Assembly: GCA_963699805.1 (NCBI GenBank)
Contig: CAVOVH010000005.1
Location: forward strand, 744,001 to 808,000
Reading direction: 5' to 3'
DNA from: JAGTVG01 sp963699805
Lineage (GTDB): Bacteria > Bacteroidota > Bacteroidia > Cytophagales > Cyclobacteriaceae
DNA: 64,000 bases
Shown here: one piece after another, positions 58,422 to 64,000 of the stretch
Numbering within the stretch: position 1 is the first letter of the stretch
Layout: each line of letters starts with the position of its first letter
Position numbers and translations under genes: made by a program
The notes under the pieces: model-generated
The model's input: only the letters and a program-made list of their open reading frames with translations
Told to the model about the DNA's origin: nothing
The model's database searches: none

Positions 58422-60284
58422 TTATTTTCCCAAATACACCATTAATATTGAAATGTCGGAAGGAGAAACACCACTGATTCTGGAAGCCTGTCCAATGGTA
58501 TCAGGTTTTATATTAATTAACTTTTCTCTTCCCTCCGTTGATAGCGATGAAACTCTCTTAAAATCAAAATTTACTGGGATTCGATAATCCTCCATTATTT
58601 CCATTTTATCGGCAATTTTCTTTTCTTTCTCAATATACGTTTCATATTTTATTTGGATTTCAACTTGCTCAATTATTTCCTGATCAAATTTAATCAATAA
58701 TGATTCTAATGATGGATCGGTTTTCGCGATATCAAAGATCGAAAGCTCAGGCCGTTTTAAAAGTTGAATAAATGCGGCTTTTTCCCGGATGGGTGCAGTG
58801 TTTTTTAATGAGGTGATGGAATTAAAGGATTCCGGTTCGATTTTTATTTGAATCAATTCGTCCTGAAGAATGGAGATCTGTGCCTTTTTATCCAATAGAC
58901 AATCGTATCGATTTTTAGAGGCCAGTCCAAGTGCATATCCTTTTTCTGTCAGCCTGAGATCCGCATTATCCTGACGAAGCAGAATACGGTATTCCGCGCG
59001 GGAAGTGAACATCCTATATGGCTCTTCAGTGCCCTTATTGATCAGGTCATCAATTAATACACCCATATAGGCTTCTGATCTTTTAAGCACGAAGGGCTCG
59101 CGTTCATGTACCAGATTATGTGCATTGATTCCTGCCAGTAATCCCTGGCAGGCGGCTTCTTCATAACCTGTTGTACCATTAATCTGACCTGCAAAAAACA
59201 GATTATGCACCAATTTTGTTTCAAGTGTTGATTTTAATTGGGTTGGAGGAAAATAATCATATTCAATCGCATATCCGGGCCGGAACATTTTTACCTGTTC
59301 AAAACCAGGTATTTTTTGAAGTGCCTTATATTGTACATCTTCGGGCAGGGAAGTTGAGAATCCGTTTACATAGACTTCCACGGTATTCCATCCTTCCGGT
59401 TCAACGAAGATCTGGTGCCGTTCTCTGTCAGCAAACCGGTTGATTTTATCTTCGATGGAAGGACAATATCGTGGTCCCACCCCTTTAATTCTCCCTGTAA
59501 ACATGGGTGATCGATCAAATCCCATTTCAAGCAACTGGTGTACTTCTCGATTTGTATAAGTGATATAGCAACTCTTCTGTTCCATCAATTTAGGAGTATC
59601 TGTAAAAGAAAATTTTCCAGGCACTTCATCTCCTTTTTGCTCTTCAAAACTGGAATAATCCAGGCTCCTTCCATCTACTCTCGGTGGTGTCCCGGTTTTC
59701 ATCCTGCCTGATTCGAAGCCAATTTTAATGAGTGATTCTGTCAATCCCGATGCTGCTTTCTCCCCAGTACGTCCACCCCCAAATTGTTTTTCACCAATAT
59801 GAATAATTCCATTAAGAAAGGTACCGTTCGTTAAAATCACCGATTTCGCAGGTATTCTAATCCCAAGACCTGTTTTAACTCCTGCAACTTTTCCGTTTTT
59901 AACAAGAATATCAGTGATCATTTCCTGCCAGAAGTCTATCCTGTCGATTTTTTCAAGCTGCAATCTCCATTCTTCTGAAAACCGCATGCGATCATTTTGA
60001 GTTCGAGGACTCCACATGGCCGGACCTTTTGATTTATTTAGCATTCTGAATTGAATCATGGATTTATCCGAAATGATTCCAGAACAGCCTCCCAGGGCAT
60101 CGATTTCGCGGACAATTTGACCTTTGGCCACACCTCCCATCGCGGGATTACAGGACATCTGTGCGATGGTCATCATATTCATAGTTGCGAGTAATACGCT
60201 GGAACCCATGTTGGCAGCAGCTGCAGCTGCTTCACAACCTGCATGCCCAGCTCCCACAACGATCACATCATATTCTTTAAACAT
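58422..60284 (-). CDS. mnmG: tRNA uridine 5-carboxymethylaminomethyl modification enzyme MnmG (GidA)
   Basis: A 620-aa FAD enzyme that with MnmE installs the cmnm5 group on U34 of several tRNAs. The FAD motif is VVGAGHAG at residues 9-16, followed by MSCNPAMGGVAKGQI, and KTGTPPR and the C-terminal GIS-like segment RISGVSPSD are standard. The start at 60284 (MFKEYD) is chosen. The longer frame from 60320 would read FHVEH through a parS-like palindrome, a known source of mis-annotated N-termini. It begins the mnmG/methyltransferase/lipoprotein unit. mnmG is classically origin-proximal, and a candidate oriC is about 3 kb downstream. Confidence 0.97.
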   Translation of the reverse strand: MFKEYDVIVVGAGHAGCEAAAAAANMGSSVLLATMNMMTIAQMSCNPAMGGVAKGQIVREIDALGGCSGIISDKSMIQFRMLNKSKGPAMWSPRTQNDRMRFSEEWRLQLEKIDRIDFWQEMITDILVKNGKVAGVKTGLGIRIPAKSVILTNGTFLNGIIHIGEKQFGGGRTGEKAASGLTESLIKIGFESGRMKTGTPPRVDGRSLDYSSFEEQKGDEVPGKFSFTDTPKLMEQKSCYITYTNREVHQLLEMGFDRSPMFTGRIKGVGPRYCPSIEDKINRFADRERHQIFVEPEGWNTVEVYVNGFSTSLPEDVQYKALQKIPGFEQVKMFRPGYAIEYDYFPPTQLKSTLETKLVHNLFFAGQINGTTGYEEAACQGLLAGINAHNLVHEREPFVLKRSEAYMGVLIDDLINKGTEEPYRMFTSRAEYRILLRQDNADLRLTEKGYALGLASKNRYDCLLDKKAQISILQDELIQIKIEPESFNSITSLKNTAPIREKAAFIQLLKRPELSIFDIAKTDPSLESLLIKFDQEIIEQVEIQIKYETYIEKEKKIADKMEIMEDYRIPVNFDFKRVSSLSTEGREKLINIKPDTIGQASRISGVSPSDISILMVYLGK

Positions 60285-60299
60285 AATCCTTAAAATCAG

Positions 60300-60323
60300 A
60301 AAGTGTTCCACGTGGAACACTTT
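60300..60323. promoter_or_regulatory. parS-like centromere site 1
   Basis: TGTTCCACGTGGAACA at 60304-60319 is a perfect 16-bp palindrome differing from the classical parS sequence TGTTTCACGTGAAACA only at the symmetric T/C and A/G positions. The palindrome extends perfectly to 24 bp (60300-60323). It lies between ybeY and mnmG. ParB binding is expected from the sequence; par genes are not in the window. Confidence 0.8.
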
Positions 60324-60349
60324 GTTATCAGGTGATCAATTTGCTCAAG

Positions 60350-60367
60350 ATGTTCCACGTGGAACAT
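60350..60367. promoter_or_regulatory. parS-like centromere site 2
   Basis: The same 16-bp core TGTTCCACGTGGAACA lies at 60351-60366, 47 bp centre-to-centre from site 1, extending to an 18-bp palindrome. It abuts the ybeY stop codon (60367-60369). Confidence 0.8.
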
Positions 60368-60795
60368 TATGTTTCATACAAAGTTAGACACTCATTTTCT
60401 TTTTCTCTCATTTTTTGCTGCTGATCTTTCGTTTTATCCTTAAAACCCAGCAGATGCAGCACTCCATGAATCATGACCCGGTGCAATTCCCTTGAAAACG
60501 AGGTATTGAATTTAGGGCCATTTTCCCTGACCCGGTCAATACTGATATATATATCCGCTTCAAGATGGTTACTGTCTTCTGCATAATCAAAAGTAATTAT
60601 ATCGGTGAGGCTTTCGTGCTGGAGATATTTATTATTCAATACATGTAAATAATTATCTGAACAGAAAATAAAATTGATTTGAGTTTGATTTTTTTTGCTT
60701 TCCAGCTCGATCACCTTTTCAATCCAATTGGTCAGGTTTTTTTTGTGGGGAAGTTTGAAATGAATATCTTCATTAAAAAATGAGATCTCAGCCAT
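60367..60795 (-). CDS. ybeY: endoribonuclease YbeY (16S rRNA maturation)
   Basis: A 142-aa YbeY/UPF0054 protein, a metal-dependent RNase for rRNA 3' processing and ribosome quality control. The signature is IHGVLHLLGFKDK near the C-terminus. The third His of the canonical HGxLHLxGYDH is replaced here by Asp-Lys, so the zinc site is altered. FDYAEDSNHLEADIYIS matches the upstream conserved strand. It starts 2 nt after the anti-sigma-type ATPase gene. Two parS-like palindromes fill the 82-bp gap before mnmG. Confidence 0.9.
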   Translation of the reverse strand: MAEISFFNEDIHFKLPHKKNLTNWIEKVIELESKKNQTQINFIFCSDNYLHVLNNKYLQHESLTDIITFDYAEDSNHLEADIYISIDRVRENGPKFNTSFSRELHRVMIHGVLHLLGFKDKTKDQQQKMREKENECLTLYET

Positions 60796-60797
60796 TT

Positions 60798-61199
60798 TCA
60801 GCTAATATAAAAACATAATTCAACAACACTGCCATTTTCCTTAAAGTTCACTTCATCACATAGATGTCTCATTAAAAAAATTCCTCTCCCACTGGGTTTA
60901 TCAATGTTTTCCGGAGAAGTAGGATCTGGAAGATTGTGAAAATCAAAACCGAATCCTTCGTCCTTGATGATAAATTTGATGATGTTGTCATTCAAAAAAA
61001 GTGATAAATGAACGTTTTTCTTTTTATCATTCAGGTTTCCATGTCGGATGGCATTATTTACCGATTCGGTTACCGCAACCATGATATTGCCATAAATGTC
61101 ATCATCCAATTGAAATTTCTCTTTGGCATTATCAATAAAACTTTCAACAATCCTGATATTCTCTTCCAGTGATGGGAAATGAATTTTAATTGAATTCAT
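60798..61199 (-). CDS. anti-sigma-factor-type ATPase (RsbW/SpoIIAB-like HATPase)
   Basis: A 133-aa single HATPase_c_2 domain. The N-box is AVTESVNNAIRHGN, followed by KDEGFGFDF and the G2-type loop GRGIFLMRHLCDEV. Such proteins phosphorylate or bind STAS-domain antagonists, or sequester sigma factors. No STAS partner or PP2C phosphatase is seen nearby, so the partner is unknown. It lies 7 nt after the DUF4175-like gene and 2 nt before ybeY, so co-transcription is likely. Confidence 0.85.
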   Translation of the reverse strand: MNSIKIHFPSLEENIRIVESFIDNAKEKFQLDDDIYGNIMVAVTESVNNAIRHGNLNDKKKNVHLSLFLNDNIIKFIIKDEGFGFDFHNLPDPTSPENIDKPSGRGIFLMRHLCDEVNFKENGSVVELCFYIS

Positions 61200-61206
61200 T
61201 AGGTAG

Positions 61207-64000
61207 TTATTTGAATGTTGTTTCTAATCTATTAAAATAATCCATTACCTCCTTCTTATAATATGGATTTAATTTAGGAGGCAAGGTCCTTAAAAGTTCA
61301 ATTTCTTTTTCCTTCGTCTTTAAGTACTTTTCAAACTCCGGAGGAATTTCCCGTTGTAATTCCCTGGCAGATTTTGCTTCTCTCTCAGGATCCAGCTCCT
61401 GTTCTCGCATGGCATCTTCAGCTTCAAGCAATCTCGTAAGTATTTCCTGTTGTCTCTGAATCAATTGTTGTGTTAATTTTTTATTGACCAGATCAATTTC
61501 AGTTTCTTCCATTTTATCTGTCAGATCGCCGAGGGATCCTTCTTTCCCATTCATCTGGTTCAATTTCTTCTCCTCCTCCTGTAACATTCTACGTATTTTT
61601 TCCTGTTCGGCTGCAAGTTTTGCCAATTCTTCTGATAATTCCCTTCCGGTCTTTCCACTTTTTTTCAGTTCACTGATTTGCTGGTTCAATTGTTTTTGTA
61701 ATTCCGATAACTGAGGATTTCCCTGTTTCTGCTGTCCAGGCTGTGGAATAGCCATGGCATTTGCCAATTGCTGTTGCATCATTGACAGGACATCATCCAG
61801 TAACAGGGCTAGATTATTCATCGAAGTCATGGCAAATTGTTGTTTTCCTGTTGCCTGGGCTTTTTTTCTTTCTCGTAAGGCTTCAACACTTTCGTCCATG
61901 TATTTGTTCATTTCACTCACTTCCCGCGTTACAAAAGAGGAGATCATTTCCACCCGTTTTGAAAGGGCAATCAAACTATCTTCAATCACCTGAGCATCAT
62001 CCTTGATTTTAAGCTGTTTCTGAGAAAGATCAATGAACCTGGGGTCACTCTGGTTGACGGATTTAAAATCTTCCATGATCTCTTCCTGAGTAAAGGATAA
62101 AGTAAGTAGATTGTCCACAATTTGTCTCAGGTCGTTGAAATTCTCCTGCATCTGCATCATTTGCCCGCTGGCTTTCATGGATTCCATTTTCTCTGACATC
62201 TGCTGCATGTTTTGCGCTGCATTTTTCTGGGATTGCGTGGCTTTGTTTCTGTTTCCCTTTTCCATGTTCTCAAGGGATTCACTTTGTTCTTTTTCAATGT
62301 TCTTTTCTTCCTCAATGGTATTTTCGATGTGATGCGGAAATTCCAGATTCTGATTCATGTCCAGCATTTCTTCCATGGATTCCTGAAAATCTTTGAAATC
62401 CTTATTGAGATTCTCCTGCTGATCTTTCAAATCCTGCAGGTCATTCGATTTATCCTGGGTTTTGTTCGCCAGCTCTTCCTGATTTTGTTCAAGTTCTTTG
62501 ATCTCATTGATTACTGCGTCAAGCTTCTTTTCATATTTGAGGCGTTTAAATAGCTCCAGCGCTCTTTCAAGCTCCCGCTCAAGATTCTTTTCAGTCAGAT
62601 CCATATTTTTCAGAATGTTTTTAATCTCATTGAGATCCTTTTTCTCCTCCAGTAATTTGGCAAGCTCCTCAAAGAGTTTTTTACTTTCCTCGTCCAGCAT
62701 CTCATCCATAAGCTTTTGAAGTTGTTCAACTTTTTCCCGGAATTCTTCATCCATTTCTTCAAATCGCTCTTGCTTTAAATTATTTGCTTCATTGAGATCC
62801 TGTAAATGCTCGATCTCCTCCGTCAGTTGTTGTTTATCTTTGATCAAATCTTCGAGCAATTTCTGATCCTGCCAACTCATCTGCCTTTTTCCTTTAAGTC
62901 TGTCTTCTATTTCGTCAATTTTCCGGTTTAATTCCTGCGCTTTCTTTAAACTCTTATCTATCTGATTTTCAGCATTTTGTGAAGATTTTTTTAGTTCTTC
63001 TTTGAGTTCTTCCCGGCCCGGTACCCTGAACTGATACACACCTGTTTGTGATGCTTTTGATCCGTTAATTGCATCATTATCCCTGACTTCCAAGTAATAT
63101 TCAATACGATCAGAAGTTCTAAGCTGAATACTATCCAGGTTCCAGTGATAATAAAAGCTTTGTGAATTTTTAGAGGGATCGATGTTCAAATTGATCTTTT
63201 CGAAAGGTTTATTACGATCATTTTGCGGGTCCTGAATTAATTTGTAAAATAAACGAAGGTCATTGAATCCATAATCATCGGATATATTTCCTCCCAGGAT
63301 CAAAAATTCATACAATACAGTATCAGAGAACTGATTCACTGAAATTTTGGGGAATTCGTCCGGGATTACATCCAAATGATAGATTATTTTATCTTTATTG
63401 GATGTAAATTCATTGTTCATGGAAATCTCATAATTCTGGATTTCCTTGACCTGTTTTTTGAAATGAAATAGTTCTGGTTCACTCTTTTGAAGTGTATGAT
63501 AAGTTTCTTCATTCATGAATTTCATGAACATGCTGTCAGTGAATAATGTCTGAAACTGCCATTCAATTTCAGTGCCTTCCGGGATCTGTAGATTTCCCAC
63601 ATTGGTCAATATTTCCTGGTTTTTATGGAGATATCCCGGATATTCCAGGACAACATTAAAATTTTTAATATTGGGTCGGTTAACGACTTCAATGGTGTAA
63701 TTTTCCGAATTAAATCCCGCAGCTTCAAAATTAAAAGTTATGTTTCCTGATAATTTCTGAAAGGTATAAGCATAATCAGTTTTATTACCGGAATTCAACT
63801 TGATCTTCCTTTCACCAAGCATTAAATAAACACTTTCAGGTATAATATCCCCGGTTATAGCTAATTGAAGATCAAAATCTTCGTTTTTATAAGCGATTAA
63901 ATTTTCATTACCCAGAATAAAATTAAAGGGTGCGACTCGCTTATATTCCTTATTATGATTGATGATCCGATCCGTACTTTCCTGTATGACCCTGGGAAAA
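61207..64000 (-). CDS. DUF4175-like large coiled-coil protein (partial, N-terminus off right edge)
   Basis: The frame is open to the right edge: codons before the internal ATG at 63822 read on as coherent protein (AYKNEDFDLQLAITGDIIPE), so the gene starts outside the window. The visible part has about 930 codons. The first 270 visible residues are beta-rich; from about 63000 down to 61400 the protein is a very long charged coiled coil rich in Gln, Glu and Lys (EELKKSSQNAENQIDKSLKK, MQQMSEKMESM). The C-terminus is LNPYYKKEVMDYFNRLE. This matches DUF4175-type Bacteroidota proteins, which normally have N-terminal membrane helices. Function is not established. Confidence 0.8.
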   Translation of the reverse strand, partial: FPRVIQESTDRIINHNKEYKRVAPFNFILGNENLIAYKNEDFDLQLAITGDIIPESVYLMLGERKIKLNSGNKTDYAYTFQKLSGNITFNFEAAGFNSENYTIEVVNRPNIKNFNVVLEYPGYLHKNQEILTNVGNLQIPEGTEIEWQFQTLFTDSMFMKFMNEETYHTLQKSEPELFHFKKQVKEIQNYEISMNNEFTSNKDKIIYHLDVIPDEFPKISVNQFSDTVLYEFLILGGNISDDYGFNDLRLFYKLIQDPQNDRNKPFEKINLNIDPSKNSQSFYYHWNLDSIQLRTSDRIEYYLEVRDNDAINGSKASQTGVYQFRVPGREELKEELKKSSQNAENQIDKSLKKAQELNRKIDEIEDRLKGKRQMSWQDQKLLEDLIKDKQQLTEEIEHLQDLNEANNLKQERFEEMDEEFREKVEQLQKLMDEMLDEESKKLFEELAKLLEEKKDLNEIKNILKNMDLTEKNLERELERALELFKRLKYEKKLDAVINEIKELEQNQEELANKTQDKSNDLQDLKDQQENLNKDFKDFQESMEEMLDMNQNLEFPHHIENTIEEEKNIEKEQSESLENMEKGNRNKATQSQKNAAQNMQQMSEKMESMKASGQMMQMQENFNDLRQIVDNLLTLSFTQEEIMEDFKSVNQSDPRFIDLSQKQLKIKDDAQVIEDSLIALSKRVEMISSFVTREVSEMNKYMDESVEALRERKKAQATGKQQFAMTSMNNLALLLDDVLSMMQQQLANAMAIPQPGQQKQGNPQLSELQKQLNQQISELKKSGKTGRELSEELAKLAAEQEKIRRMLQEEEKKLNQMNGKEGSLGDLTDKMEETEIDLVNKKLTQQLIQRQQEILTRLLEAEDAMREQELDPEREAKSARELQREIPPEFEKYLKTKEKEIELLRTLPPKLNPYYKKEVMDYFNRLETTFK

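Overview
The window is a stretch of a Bacteroidota chromosome, probably a free-living or marine Bacteroidia/Cytophagia-type organism. The evidence is a secreted protein with a C-terminal type IX secretion sorting tail, a hybrid two-component regulator with a terminal AraC domain, many lipoprotein and Tat-exported hydrolases, and a YbeY/MnmG/DUF4175 neighbourhood. There is no insertion sequence, prophage or CRISPR array.

Region 1 (1-31 kb) is a catabolic/secretory region. From left to right it holds: an edge-truncated PKD/metalloprotease-like lipoprotein; a tight operon of Nramp-like carrier, cysteine-hydrolase lipoprotein and GH29 fucosidase; a frameshifted small lipoprotein; a large FG-GAP/CARDB T9SS cargo; a TPR-sensing hybrid histidine kinase with AraC output; a divergent DUF5107-TPR protein; an operon of clan GH-D glycosidase, GH20-type hexosaminidase, M19 dipeptidase and metallo-beta-lactamase-fold protein; a GNAT-like acyltransferase; two convergent type-B carboxylesterases; DUF4260; and a tricorn-type protease.

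Region 2 (31-49 kb) is mixed housekeeping and stress: OsmC, DUF1569, a SnoaL-like protein, an MFS carrier, a Cys/Met-metabolism PLP enzyme, a RibD/DHFR-like reductase, tRNA-Arg(CCG), two tandem adenylate cyclase-TPR membrane proteins, an OpuB-type osmolyte ABC system, a frameshifted LpxL-like acyltransferase, a frameshifted MacB/FtsX-type permease, a GIY-YIG protein, tRNA-Asn(GTT) and hsp20.

Region 3 (49-64 kb) looks origin-proximal. It holds a DegP-type protease, a frameshifted class II ribonucleotide reductase, a TPR protein, an AT-rich gap with about eight DnaA-box-like 9-mers (candidate oriC, 55.45-55.83 kb), an Ig-like lipoprotein, a methyltransferase, mnmG, two perfect parS-like palindromes in the 82-bp mnmG-ybeY gap, ybeY, an anti-sigma-type ATPase and a DUF4175-like coiled-coil protein that runs off the right edge.

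The strongest observations are the candidate oriC plus paired parS sites, a 21-bp-spaced TGTCGC direct repeat upstream of the T9SS cargo next to the AraC-type hybrid regulator, an Nramp-like protein without the canonical metal-site motifs in a fucosidase operon, a tandem cyclase duplication, and paired dyads upstream of hsp20. Four genes each carry one single-nucleotide frameshift. These are either recent decay or base-calling errors, and the raw reads should decide.
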